NCBI GenBank assembly: GCA_003160635.1
Contig: PMLV01000126.1
Span: 1-60,032 of the forward strand
DNA from: Acidimicrobiaceae bacterium
GTDB taxonomy: Bacteria; Actinomycetota; Acidimicrobiia; Acidimicrobiales; RAAP-2
Direction: 5' to 3'
DNA: 60,032 nt
The notes beneath the pieces were generated by a model. That model was given only the letters and a program-made list of their open reading frames with translations. It searched no databases and had not been told where the DNA came from. The translations under genes were made by a program, and so were the position numbers. Shown here piece after piece: positions 8,320-16,492 of this stretch; positions within the stretch are counted from its first letter, which is position 1; each line of letters begins with the position of its first letter.

Positions 8320-9453
8320 CTACCCCCGGGCCGGCCATTGGCCGTAGGGCAACGAGCTTATGATGCGAGCGCCGCCGTCTTCGATCACGATGCAGTACTC
8401 CGCCCGGTAACCGCCGACGCCGGCCCGCCAAATGTAGGGCTCGATCATCATCACCTGCCCGCTGGTGAGGATCATTGACTCTTCGGCTTCGACGCCGAAG
8501 TCGGTGCCCGCGAAGGGCAACTCGGCCGGCCGGACTCCCAAGCCGTGCGCCACGTAGAACGGGTGGGGCCACGGGGGTGGCCGGTCCGGATCCCAGCCCT
8601 TGAGTGCCGCCCGCCGGAGGTCGGCGGCACTTGCCCCCGGCGTGGCGGCGTCGATGACGCGGTGCGCCACCTCGTCCCATTCGTCGGCGAGCGCCACCTC
8701 GTCGGCCGAGGGCTCCCCATCGCTGGCCAGCAGGGTCCATCCCACGTCGACCGCATATCCCGAATACGCCGCCCCGGCGTCGAACACAACGTGGTCGCCC
8801 TGGCGCAGGATCTTGTCCGTGGTCAACTCTCGATACGGAGACCTCTCGGACCATTCACCTCGAGCCCAGGGTGCGTCGCCGACATCTCGGGGTAGCACCG
8901 AGAACACGGTGTCGACGTGGATGCGTTCTATCCCGTGCTGCTCAGCCTGGCCGTAGAACGATCGGCTGAGCTCTCGTTCCGTGACGCCTTCTCTCACCTC
9001 GTGCAGCATGGCGGCCAGGGCGGCTTCGGTCCGGTGGTGGCCTTCGGTGATCACGTCGATCTCCACCGCGTCTCGTGGCGCATTGGAGGCTACGAGGAGG
9101 GGTGCGACGTCTTCGATCACAAGGTTCGGGCGTAGCGCGCGAAGGCGGTCATATGCATCGGCCCCGAGGCGATCGACGGCGACCTTGCCCGTTCGTGGCA
9201 GGAGGTCGACGACCATGTCGATGAGCCGGGGATCGTTGGGCGGGAGTCCAGGGCTGAGCACGGCGGAGCAGACCGCAACGATCGGAGACGACCATTCGCT
9301 CGAAAGATCGACATCGTCGGACCAGGCGCCGGTGACGACGCGCACCGCCAGGGCCGTCGTCAGCAGCCAGCTGTCGACGCCTGCCTGGCCGGCGACGTTC
9401 CCGAAGCGCCGTGACCGGGCGGCGACGAGAGCGGGAGGGTCGAGGCGGATCAT
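8320..9453 (-). CDS. M24 family metallopeptidase-like protein (pita-bread fold), metal site intact
   Basis: A 377-residue protein with a creatinase/prolidase-like N-terminal domain (about 1-130) and a pita-bread catalytic domain. All five dimetal ligands are visible: D225 (DAGAAYSGY), D236 (YAVDVGWT), H303 (VAHGLGV), E338 (MMIEPYIW) and E352 (RAEYCIVIE). Family members are aminopeptidases, prolidases, creatinases or ectoine hydrolases. The start ATG overlaps the stop of the upstream gene (TCAT at 9450-9453 on the plus strand), so translation is coupled to a second M24-like protein. Hydrolysis of an amide or amidine is plausible. Confidence 0.8.
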   Translation of the reverse strand: MIRLDPPALVAARSRRFGNVAGQAGVDSWLLTTALAVRVVTGAWSDDVDLSSEWSSPIVAVCSAVLSPGLPPNDPRLIDMVVDLLPRTGKVAVDRLGADAYDRLRALRPNLVIEDVAPLLVASNAPRDAVEIDVITEGHHRTEAALAAMLHEVREGVTERELSRSFYGQAEQHGIERIHVDTVFSVLPRDVGDAPWARGEWSERSPYRELTTDKILRQGDHVVFDAGAAYSGYAVDVGWTLLASDGEPSADEVALADEWDEVAHRVIDAATPGASAADLRRAALKGWDPDRPPPWPHPFYVAHGLGVRPAELPFAGTDFGVEAEESMILTSGQVMMIEPYIWRAGVGGYRAEYCIVIEDGGARIISSLPYGQWPARG

Positions 9454-10337
9454 CGGGCCACCTCATCCGGTTCGAGGGAGAGGAACCGGATCCCCGATTC
9501 GCCCAACGCAATCGTCACCCCGCAGGCGGCCCACCGAACGGCGAGTACGGACCCGGCCCGCAGGCGCAACCCCGAGGGGCTCCCCATGCCGTGGCGCAGC
9601 ACCGGACTTTCAAAGCCCCAACCAAGACCGACCACTTCGACGCCCGCCGGAAGTTCTTCGGCCACGTCGTCCACCGTGGCTCCCGGTACCAGCGCGTCGA
9701 GGGCTCTCTCGCCGAGCGAAGGGGGTCCCGGACCCAATCGTGCCTCGGCCACCAAACCGTCCCGCCGGATCGCCACACTGACGGCGGAACTCGACACCTG
9801 GGGGAAGGTGATGGGGAAGGCCCCGCCGAGCGCCTCAATGAGTGCCGGTCTGCCGTGGCGCAGCCCCTCTTCGGCCGCCGCGGTGACAAAGCGGCACAAC
9901 ACCGCCATCTGGTCGATCTCCTCGGGCGACTTTGGAAGCATGACCGTGGCCAGCAACCCGGTGGCGTCGACGAGCCGGCAGTCGGTCAGCGCGCCGCGAA
10001 TGATCGAGTGCGCGGTCGGGGAGAGCATGTCAACACCGATCCTCAACCCGCTCGCGCCACCCAGCCATTGGGGCAGATCCCGCGCCAGGGTCATCGGGCT
10101 CCACCGGGTGGCGTGCACGTGGTCATCGGGAAGGTGCGTGGCCCCGTCCGGATCACCGGTGATCACATGGGGAAGCCCCGAGGAAGGCACGATGGTGAGC
10201 GGGAGGACCGACCCTCCGGGATGGACTCCGATTCGGGTGTGCCCGGCCACAAAGAAGCCTGCCGCCTCACCTCCCAGCAAGAGCGCATCGATGCCATCGT
10301 TGCGCATCGCCTCTTGCACGACCTCCAGATGTCCCAT
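9450..10337 (-). CDS. M24-like protein without metal ligands
   Basis: A 295-residue protein with a creatinase-type N-terminal half (MGHLEVVQEAMRNDGIDALL, then GHTRIGVHPGGSVLPLTIV and the signature PKSPEEIDQMAVLCRFVT) and a C-terminal half shaped like the pita-bread domain. No Asp-Asp-His-Glu-Glu ligand series can be found: the expected His loop reads LRHGMGSPSGL and the final ligand strand is VTIALGESG. I infer a non-catalytic partner for the overlapping M24 gene downstream. The ATG at 10337 follows GGAGGGG closely; an upstream start would add a non-conserved basic extension. Confidence 0.65.
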   Translation of the reverse strand: MGHLEVVQEAMRNDGIDALLLGGEAAGFFVAGHTRIGVHPGGSVLPLTIVPSSGLPHVITGDPDGATHLPDDHVHATRWSPMTLARDLPQWLGGASGLRIGVDMLSPTAHSIIRGALTDCRLVDATGLLATVMLPKSPEEIDQMAVLCRFVTAAAEEGLRHGRPALIEALGGAFPITFPQVSSSAVSVAIRRDGLVAEARLGPGPPSLGERALDALVPGATVDDVAEELPAGVEVVGLGWGFESPVLRHGMGSPSGLRLRAGSVLAVRWAACGVTIALGESGIRFLSLEPDEVAR

Positions 10338-10404
10338 GCCCCTCCGTCGTATGGCGTCTGTCCCCTTGTGCCGATTCGGGGGAGCTAGTGAAGTTGGCGA
10401 CCCG

Positions 10405-11328
10405 TCACAGTTCTGCCGTCGTGAAGCGATAGGGAGCGCGGAAGGTGGTCGACGGGTCGGTGAGGATCGTGCTGTCGTCTCGCTCGACGATGTCGATGTG
10501 TTTTTCCTTGAGATAGCGCTCCGCCGCGGAGAGATCACGGACCTTGAAGCACACGGCGTGAATCGTGTCGCCGTTGGTCTCGAGGTCCTTTCCGGCGATG
10601 GAGCCCGGCGTCAGTGGCTGGGAGAGCTGGACCACAACCTGCTTGCCGATCGCGACGTACAGATCGCGGGTCTCGGTGAGCTTTGACTCCCCTTCCCCGA
10701 CCAGCGTTCCCTCGAGTGCGTCGACATAGATGGATGTGGCTCGGTCGAGATCATTGGTGATGATCGTCACGTAGGCCAACCGTTCGAGGGTGAGGCCATG
10801 GTTGGTGGCCCACCATGTTGGCGACCAACCCGGAAGGAACCTCGGGTCGACATCTCCCGCCCGGTGATAGTCGTCCGGCTCGCGCAATGTGCGCCTCTGC
10901 ATGAATTGCAGTTGTGTGATGGTGTCCTTCGGATGGGTGAAGATCGGCACGAAGTCCTTGGGGCGCTCGTCGGGAGCACCGGGGCCACCGCCGCGCAAGA
11001 CTCGGATGTCGCGGCTACGCAGGTGGTCCCAGACCACGCCCACATCTTCGACGTACCAGGCCAGAGAGTGCCAATGTGGCCCGAATTTCTTGTAATAACG
11101 GCCGATTGGCATGGCATCCCAGCCCTCCACATCGCGGCTGGGCGCCAGTGCTTCGACGACACAGTCACCGATGGTGAGAAGCGATGCGTACCGCTGCTCG
11201 TTCGACGAATAGTGGTTGTCCATCATTCCTCGACGTGGGCTGAACACATCGTCGTACCAGCTGTCCAACGGCGCAAGATCGCCGCTCATGTGGATGATGT
11301 GGTAGATCTCGTCGATTCCAAGCGACAT
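10405..11328 (-). CDS. VOC family protein, two-domain (glyoxalase/extradiol dioxygenase fold)
   Basis: A 307-residue protein with two vicinal-oxygen-chelate modules. Module 1 begins DEIYHIIHMSGDLAPLDSWY and includes HWHSLAWYVEDV. Module 2 begins LERLAYVTIITNDLDRAT, includes the HAVCFKVRDL strand, and ends RAPYRFTTAEL. It is clearly paralogous to the protein at 48305 (shared YTHPKDT/FTHPKDT, MPIGRF/MPIGRY and the C-terminal end). It has GGAAGG-like ribosome site upstream on the minus strand and a TATAAT at 11411-11416. Ring-cleavage, epimerase or glyoxalase activity is possible; the family alone does not decide. Confidence 0.75.
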   Translation of the reverse strand: MSLGIDEIYHIIHMSGDLAPLDSWYDDVFSPRRGMMDNHYSSNEQRYASLLTIGDCVVEALAPSRDVEGWDAMPIGRYYKKFGPHWHSLAWYVEDVGVVWDHLRSRDIRVLRGGGPGAPDERPKDFVPIFTHPKDTITQLQFMQRRTLREPDDYHRAGDVDPRFLPGWSPTWWATNHGLTLERLAYVTIITNDLDRATSIYVDALEGTLVGEGESKLTETRDLYVAIGKQVVVQLSQPLTPGSIAGKDLETNGDTIHAVCFKVRDLSAAERYLKEKHIDIVERDDSTILTDPSTTFRAPYRFTTAEL

Positions 11329-11410
11329 GGCGAACCTTCCGGATGAGGACAGAAACGGGCGCGTGCTTTCGCCACCCGTCTCGTGTGCGGACAGTGCGTC
11401 GGCCTCGCCA

Positions 11411-11416
11411 ATTATA
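11411..11416 (-). promoter_or_regulatory. Minus-strand -10 element TATAAT
   Basis: On the minus strand this reads TATAATTGGCGAG, about 80 nt upstream of the VOC start at 11328. The same string with one change (TATAATTGGAGAG) occurs at 18010-18015 in front of the SnoaL gene at 17933. A perfect -10 with shared downstream bases in two places suggests a genuine, possibly co-regulated promoter. No convincing -35 is visible. Confidence 0.5.
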
Positions 11417-11470
11417 GTTCGCCCCGATTCACGTTGCTCTGAGTGAGACGGGCTTGGCGGGCGTCACGGC

Positions 11471-11838
11471 GTGGCTCCGTCGGTGCAGCGTCGTGCAGCG
11501 TCGGTTGGAAAAAGGAGTCGACGGGGACGATCCAAGCGAGGAGACGAGTTGCTCCCTTCGGACTTGTTCCGGCGACAGGTGTACTCGACCTTCTGGTTCG
11601 AGCAGGTTGCCCTCACCCATCTGCTCGACAAGATCCCCGTAGAAACATCCTCTTCGAGACGGATTTCCCGCACGTGGCCTGCCTCTACGAGAACATCCGG
11701 GAGACGATCGAGGCCGGCTTCGCGGGTGCTCCCGCATCGGTACGTGAGCGTATTCTCCGGAAGAATTCTGCCGCGTTGTACCGGATCGACGACCCGACAC
11801 CGGCTGATCTGACGAGGATGGCTCAGTTCGCGGCCTGA
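11471..11838 (+). pseudogene. Amidohydrolase (amidohydro_2) C-terminal remnant with frameshift
   Basis: Two frames encode the tail of a TIM-barrel amidohydrolase: LLPSDLFRRQVYSTFWFEQV then THLLDKIPV in one, and NILFETDFPHVACLYENIR followed by ILRKNSAALYRIDDP in the next. Restoring one base at about 11641-11646 (GAAAC should be GAAAAC or GAGAAC) gives the continuous family sequence PV-E-NILFETDFPH, with the conserved Asp-x-Pro-His end of the metal site. Only about the last 100 of about 380 residues remain; metal-binding HxH and other N-terminal parts are missing. It is compared here with the intact enzymes at 27932 and 55279. Confidence 0.7.
11483..11502. repeat. 10-bp direct duplication
   Basis: GTGCAGCGTC occurs twice in tandem (11483-11492, 11493-11502) directly upstream of the amidohydrolase remnant, close to where its missing 5' part should join. 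It may mark the deletion junction. Confidence 0.5.
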
Positions 11839-11863
11839 AGCCGTCGGCGCCGGCGCCCGGGGT

Positions 11864-12649
11864 TCAGGCGAAGTGGTGGGCACCCCCGTCGACCGCGATG
11901 GCCGCTCCGGTCACGAATGCCGCGTCGGGCGAGACGAGCAGCCGGACGACTGCAGCCACCTCTTCGGGCTGACCGAGACGTCCGGCGGGAATCGGGTTCT
12001 TCCTGAGCATGGTCTCCATGATCTCGGCGGTCGACCGGCCGGTGGCTTGGGCCGACTTCAACGCGTTGCGCGAGGTGGAGGAGGTCTCGATGATCCCGGG
12101 AAGCACGCAGTTCACGCGCACGCCGGAGGGAGCGTAGAAGTCCGACATCAGCTTCGAGTAGTTGATGAGCGCCGCCTTGGCAGCCGAATACGGTCCTACG
12201 AATTTTCCCGGTTCTCGACCGGAGAGCGAGGCCATGTTCACGATGGATCCGCGCCCTCTGGCCTGCATCGCCGGCCCGAGGCGCGACGTCGTCCGGACGG
12301 CGCTCAGAAAATTGAGGTCGAGCGCGTCCTGCCAATCGGTGTCGGTGAGCTCAGGGATGGGCTTGGGGCTCGAACCTCCCGCATTGTTCACGACGATGTC
12401 GAGGTGCCCCAGCTCCTTTTCGGCTGCGTCCGCCGCTGACATCGCCCCGTCGAGAGTCGCCATGTCGGCGACGATCGGCGTCGCACATCCGCCGGCCTCG
12501 TTGATGTGGCGACACACGTCGTGCACCTCGGAAGCCGTGCGGGCACACACGGCCACCTGGGCGCCATCGGCGGCCAGCACCATGGCCACGGCGCGCCCGA
12601 TGCCGCGTCCGGCGCCGGTGACCAAGGCGGTGGAGCCCGAAAGGGTCAT
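11864..12649 (-). CDS. SDR family oxidoreductase
   Basis: A 261-residue classical short-chain dehydrogenase. The nucleotide-binding GAGRGIG is at residues 12-18, NNAG at about 89-92, catalytic Ser in VNMASLSG, and the active-site Tyr/Lys in PYSAAKAAL. The C-terminal AAIAVDGG is the usual family ending. It should act on a hydroxyacyl or cyclic alcohol/ketone with NAD(P). Its start overlaps the stop of the ligase by 4 bp (ATGA), so it is third in an SDR-ligase-SDR operon. Confidence 0.85.
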   Translation of the reverse strand: MTLSGSTALVTGAGRGIGRAVAMVLAADGAQVAVCARTASEVHDVCRHINEAGGCATPIVADMATLDGAMSAADAAEKELGHLDIVVNNAGGSSPKPIPELTDTDWQDALDLNFLSAVRTTSRLGPAMQARGRGSIVNMASLSGREPGKFVGPYSAAKAALINYSKLMSDFYAPSGVRVNCVLPGIIETSSTSRNALKSAQATGRSTAEIMETMLRKNPIPAGRLGQPEEVAAVVRLLVSPDAAFVTGAAIAVDGGAHHFA

Positions 12650-14268
12650 TGTGCTCCTGTCGTATCGGCACGTTCTTCACGCACCTCGCTTGTCGGGTGG
12701 GCCCCCTGTCGTGTCAAGGGCTCGATCACGTCCAGGACCGCTCGGCGCACCACCTTGTTCATCGTATTGCGCGGCAAGGACGTCACGAAGACGACCGATT
12801 CGGGTACCTCGTACCTGGCCAGGCGCTGTCGACAATGGTCGAGCACGTCCTCGGCCCGAAGGCTGGTGTTCTCGTTCACCTCGACGGCGACGGCGACGCG
12901 TTGTCCGAGACGGGGATCGGGCAGGCCGACGACGGCGCAGTCCGCCACGCCGGACAAGGCACGTATCACCCGTTCCACCTGCGCCGGGTAGACGCTCGCG
13001 CCACCCCGCAGGATCAGATTGCCCCGTCTGTCCTTGGGGAAGAGCAGTCCATCCATCACGTAGCCAAGGTCCCCCGTGTGGAGGACCCCGTTCACCAGGG
13101 TCTTCTGTGTGGCCGCGGGTCGTCGCCAGTATCCGAGCATGGGTCGGTAGGAGCCACCCCATGGGCCGTCCTCCGCGGCGCGGACGCAGATCTCCCCGGT
13201 GGTTCCCGCCGGCAGCTCCTCGCCGTCGTCGCCAATGATGCGAACGTCGAGGTACGGGAGGATTTCTCCGCTGGAGCCCGGCACATGGGGCCGTCCACGC
13301 CGCTCGAGCGAGACGATGGTGGGGGCTTCCGTGAGCCCATAGGTGGCGGCGATGTCCCGCCCGAAGCGGTTCGCATAGGCGCGTCGCACCTCCTCGGGAA
13401 GTTCGGCACCGCCTGTGCGGGGGTGCCGCAGCGTCCGCAGGGAGGTGGGCACAATGTCGCCTCGATGCGCCATGTCGAAAAGGGTCGGCGGTGGCATCGA
13501 CATGCTGGTGATCCGATGGCGTTCCACCCAGTCGGCGATCAACGTCGGGTCTGGCCTCGGAAGGATGACGCAGGGTCGCTGCGCAATGATGGAGGGAAGC
13601 ACGGAGACCGCGATCACGTTCAAGATCGTCAACGCCAGGCAGACCCCCCCGACGGCCGCCCCGTCGAAATCAGGGATCGTGGCCAGGAACCGACCTGGAA
13701 GTGTGATGTTGTGCTGGCTGTGGACGACGCCCTTGGGCGATCCGCTCGTCCCGCTCGTGTACGCGATGGCAGCCGGCGCCAATGGATCGACGGGGGCCGC
13801 CTTGTACCGCGCCGTTGGTGCCGCAGCGATCCGGTCCCGCCATTCGTCGCCGGCGGTTCCCGACATGGTGATGAGGGTGACGGGCGCACGTTCCCGGTTT
13901 CCGGTGGAGGTGTCGAAGGGAACGTCGGCCAGCATCACGCGTGCTCGCGAGTGCGAGATCAGGTTGTGACGCTGGAACTCACTGAGTGCTCTGTTCAGGC
14001 CCACCCATCGCGCTCCCAGTCGCATCACGGCCAGGAAGGCGACGACGATGTCGGCACTGTTGCTGCTGGAAGCGGCCACCGTGGAGCCGCGGCGGATGCC
14101 CTCCCCAACGAGCACGTGACATGCCTTGTCGACCTCGTGGTCCAGTTGGGCGAAGGTGAGGAGCCAGTCGTCTCCGAGCAAGGCCGGCTCATCGGGGTGG
14201 CGACGCACCGCGTCGTCCAACAACCCTTGCACGGTCGCCGGCTGCACTGGCCCGGCCGCGTCAGCCAC
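12646..14268 (-). CDS. Acyl-CoA synthetase (AMP-forming)
   Basis: A 540-residue adenylate-forming ligase. The P-loop is TSGTSGSPKG (171-180), A5 is ATYGLTEAP, A7 is LHTGDLG, the hinge region reads DRRGNLILRGGASVYPAQVE, and the A10 lysine is present in TMNKVVRR. The C-terminal about 30 residues after the A10 motif are long, charged and not conserved. It starts with GTG at 14268, overlapping the upstream SDR by 8 bp. This operon position between two SDRs suggests activation of a hydroxylated or cyclic acid before or after its oxidation. Confidence 0.86.
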   Translation of the reverse strand: MADAAGPVQPATVQGLLDDAVRRHPDEPALLGDDWLLTFAQLDHEVDKACHVLVGEGIRRGSTVAASSSNSADIVVAFLAVMRLGARWVGLNRALSEFQRHNLISHSRARVMLADVPFDTSTGNRERAPVTLITMSGTAGDEWRDRIAAAPTARYKAAPVDPLAPAAIAYTSGTSGSPKGVVHSQHNITLPGRFLATIPDFDGAAVGGVCLALTILNVIAVSVLPSIIAQRPCVILPRPDPTLIADWVERHRITSMSMPPPTLFDMAHRGDIVPTSLRTLRHPRTGGAELPEEVRRAYANRFGRDIAATYGLTEAPTIVSLERRGRPHVPGSSGEILPYLDVRIIGDDGEELPAGTTGEICVRAAEDGPWGGSYRPMLGYWRRPAATQKTLVNGVLHTGDLGYVMDGLLFPKDRRGNLILRGGASVYPAQVERVIRALSGVADCAVVGLPDPRLGQRVAVAVEVNENTSLRAEDVLDHCRQRLARYEVPESVVFVTSLPRNTMNKVVRRAVLDVIEPLTRQGAHPTSEVREERADTTGAQ

Positions 14269-15088
14269 GCTGGTGTAGCTCGAGCAGCCGGGGTAGCGCC
14301 GCCCGCAGGGAATCCTGGTCCCAGGTTGGATTCTCCTCTGTCGTGCGTCGTGCCCCTGGCCGTGACAGGAGAGACAGCTGCGGGCCCTCGAGTCGGATGA
14401 CCTGCCCGGTGACGCCCGCCGCGTCGTCGCTCAGAAGGAACGTCACGAGGGGCGCGACATGTTCGGGCGGGATGTCCGTGCCGCTCTCGCCACGTGCCTT
14501 CCCGTAGTCCACCATGGCCGTGCGGGCGATGGGTGAGATCGCGTTCACCCGGATTCCCGATCCGGCGAGATCCATGGCCCACGAGTACGTCAGCGACGCC
14601 GTCGCTCCTTTCGTCGCCCCATAGGTGCCGCGGTGCCGCATGCCCGATTGCGCGCCACTCGTATCGTTCACGATGGATCCGCCGCCATGCGCCGTCATGT
14701 GACGTATCGCATGCTGGCCGCAATACATGGTGCCCAGGAGATTCACGTGCACCATGTCCTCGATCCAGGCCGGATCTTCCTCGCTCGGATCGGCCAGGTA
14801 GAAGACGCCCGCGTTGTTCACGAGGCCATCGAGCCGGCCGAATGCATCCAGGGCGGTCTGGACGATCGCACCCGATGACTCCCATGTCGTCACGGAATTC
14901 CCGTCGATGACGGCGGACCCACCCTCTCGGCCGATGGTCTCGACGACCGCCGCGGCGGAGGCGAGGTCGATGTCGTTGACGACCACCGCGGCGCCGGCGG
15001 CTGCCAGGTTCTTCGCATACGCGGCACCGAGTCCCTTGCCGGCACCCGTGACGACCGCACAGCGGCCGGTCAAATTCGGCATTGCCAT
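14261..15088 (-). CDS. SDR family oxidoreductase
   Basis: A 275-residue short-chain dehydrogenase with GAGKGLG (16-22), VNNAGVFY, a serine in NDTSGAQSG, and Tyr/Lys in TYGATKGAT. The NDIDLA segment after the second strand carries an aspartate, which usually favours NAD over NADP. Its C-terminal about 45 residues (QLSLLSRPGARRTTEENP onward) extend beyond the standard fold, as in the HSD17B4-like hydroxyacyl-CoA dehydrogenase branch. It is the first gene of a three-gene overlapping operon and is divergent from the MaoC-like gene at 15251. Confidence 0.84.
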   Translation of the reverse strand: MAMPNLTGRCAVVTGAGKGLGAAYAKNLAAAGAAVVVNDIDLASAAAVVETIGREGGSAVIDGNSVTTWESSGAIVQTALDAFGRLDGLVNNAGVFYLADPSEEDPAWIEDMVHVNLLGTMYCGQHAIRHMTAHGGGSIVNDTSGAQSGMRHRGTYGATKGATASLTYSWAMDLAGSGIRVNAISPIARTAMVDYGKARGESGTDIPPEHVAPLVTFLLSDDAAGVTGQVIRLEGPQLSLLSRPGARRTTEENPTWDQDSLRAALPRLLELHQRG

Positions 15089-15238
15089 TCGTTACCTCGA
15101 GGCGTAGTTGGGTCGGAGGTTACCAGCGCGGGTGGCAGCGAGCATCGGTCCAGTGCATCTCTCCGCGCCGAACTCTGCCCGAACGTACCCTGCCCGAATA
15201 TGCGTCGCGCCGGAATTACTGCACGCGGGCGCGGGCGT

Positions 15239-15244
15239 TATGGT
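15239..15244 (+). promoter_or_regulatory. -10 hexamer TATGGT for a probably leaderless GTG start
   Basis: TATGGT ends 6 nt before the GTG at 15251 and no Shine-Dalgarno sequence precedes that codon. This is the spacing of a leaderless actinobacterial transcript that starts on the initiation codon. Confidence 0.45.
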
Positions 15245-15250
15245 AGCGGC

Positions 15251-15775
15251 GTGCCTGAAAGCCAAGAGGTCCCCACGTCTCATATCTCACCCGAGATGAC
15301 CGCTGCGGTGGGTCGCGAGCTCGGGCGGCGCGTGTCGTTCCCGATTTCGGATTCCGACATCCGCAAGTGGGCCATCGCCGTCTACTACCCGGAGGACCCA
15401 CCGCGCCTGTTCTGGGACGCCGCCTACGCGGCCACCACCATCCATGGCGGCATCGTGGCGCCCGAGGAGTTCAATCCCTTTGCGTGGATGTCGGCGGACC
15501 CGCCGGGGATACGCCACGGTGGATACGTTGGGCTAGAAGCCAGTCTGGGCGTGGAACCGCCGAAAACGGCGTTCATGCTCAATGGCGGTCTCGAGGTGAC
15601 GTACGGCGTACGGATGCGTCCCGGCGACGTGATCACGTCGGTGAGCACGCTCACCGGGTATCTGGAGCGCCAGGGACGGCTCGGGCTGATGCTGTTCTCG
15701 ACGCAGTTGGATCGATGGACGAACCAGGACGATGAGCTGGTCAAGTCCACGAGCATGACGCTGATTCGCTACTGA
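15251..15775 (+). CDS. MaoC-like dehydratase, FAS1-type N-terminal hotdog subunit
   Basis: A 174-residue hotdog-fold protein. The stretch VSFPISDSDIRKWAIAVYY followed by FWDAAYAATTIHGGIVAPEEFNPF is characteristic of the FAS1-like dehydratase domain, the inactive half of bipartite enoyl-CoA hydratases. MLNGGLEVTYGVRMRPGDVI forms the later strands. It precedes the MaoC-type half at 15839, and the two probably form a heteromeric (R)-specific hydratase, as known for steroid side-chain hydratases in actinobacteria. The start is chosen by the -10 six bases upstream; an ATG at 15296 is an alternative. Confidence 0.75.
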   Translation: MPESQEVPTSHISPEMTAAVGRELGRRVSFPISDSDIRKWAIAVYYPEDPPRLFWDAAYAATTIHGGIVAPEEFNPFAWMSADPPGIRHGGYVGLEASLGVEPPKTAFMLNGGLEVTYGVRMRPGDVITSVSTLTGYLERQGRLGLMLFSTQLDRWTNQDDELVKSTSMTLIRY

Positions 15776-15838
15776 TGAGCACGGAAAGGCAGAACCGAAT
15801 GTTGACGTTCGCGCATCCATCCGGACCAGGGAGGATCG

Positions 15839-16261
15839 ATGGCCCCCACTGAGATTCCCGAGGTCGGCGAGGAGATTCCGCCATTCATTCGAGAAACCAG
15901 CTTCGCCAATTGGAATCGCTACGCCGCGGTCAACGACGAATTCGTGCCGATTCACATGGACGACGACGCCGGGCGTGCCGCAGGGTACGCAACGGCATTT
16001 GGGATGGGCAACCTGCAGTGGTCCTATCTGCACAACGTCGTCCGGGAGTGGATGGGCGACGAGGGGAGGATCGAGCGCCTGAGCTGTCAGTTCCGGGGAC
16101 CGAACATCAAAGGTCAGACCGTGACCGGGCGCGGACGGGTGACTGCGGTGCGTCCCGGACAGGGGCGAACGGAGGTCGACCTCGAGGTATGGACCGAGAA
16201 TCAGGAGGGGCAGCCCCTCGCACCCGGCACGGCCACAGTGTCGATCCCCACGCCCGGCTGA
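15839..16261 (+). CDS. MaoC family dehydratase (catalytic hotdog subunit)
   Basis: A 140-residue MaoC-domain protein. The active-site hydratase-2 motif region is visible as RYAAVNDEFVPIHMDDDAG, with Asn-Asp and His-Met-Asp close to the canonical D-x(4)-H pair. It then continues with GYATAFGMGNLQ, a helix, and RLSCQFRGPNIKGQTVTGRG. A ribosome site GGGAGG lies 6 nt before the ATG. It follows the FAS1-like subunit by 63 bp. Together they should hydrate a 2-enoyl-CoA. The chain length or ring substrate is unknown. Confidence 0.78.
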   Translation: MAPTEIPEVGEEIPPFIRETSFANWNRYAAVNDEFVPIHMDDDAGRAAGYATAFGMGNLQWSYLHNVVREWMGDEGRIERLSCQFRGPNIKGQTVTGRGRVTAVRPGQGRTEVDLEVWTENQEGQPLAPGTATVSIPTPG

Positions 16262-16288
16262 CGCTCCCGGTGCCGCGTCGATAGGGCG

Positions 16289-16492
16289 TCAGCCCTGGTC
16301 GCGGGTGATCACGCGGGAGGCGATCCGCCATCCGTTGGCGTCGCGTCGCAGGCGATCGCGGTACTGCCCGACACCCACCAGGCTCGGTATGCCGTTCGTG
16401 TCGCGGAGGAGGAGCCAGGACGCGGTGCTCGTGGCGTTGTCACCGTCGATCTCGGCTGAAATCGTGCTGACCACATGCCGGGTATTGCTGCC
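16289..16492 (-). pseudogene. SnoaL-like protein, C-terminal fragment
   Basis: On the minus strand the last about 65 residues of a SnoaL-like protein are present: TRHVVSTISAEIDGDNAT, then SWLLLRD, GVGQYRDRLRRDANGW and a terminal strand. The first about 80 residues, which should lie at higher coordinates, are replaced by the middle of a Rieske oxygenase reading the other way. A deletion that removed the divergent intergenic region and both 5' ends would give this arrangement, with the junction near 16490. Confidence 0.65.

Noticed and set aside
12649-14400. A 583-codon plus-strand frame opposite the ligase at 12646
   Set aside because: No family features; the minus-strand ligase has all superfamily motifs.
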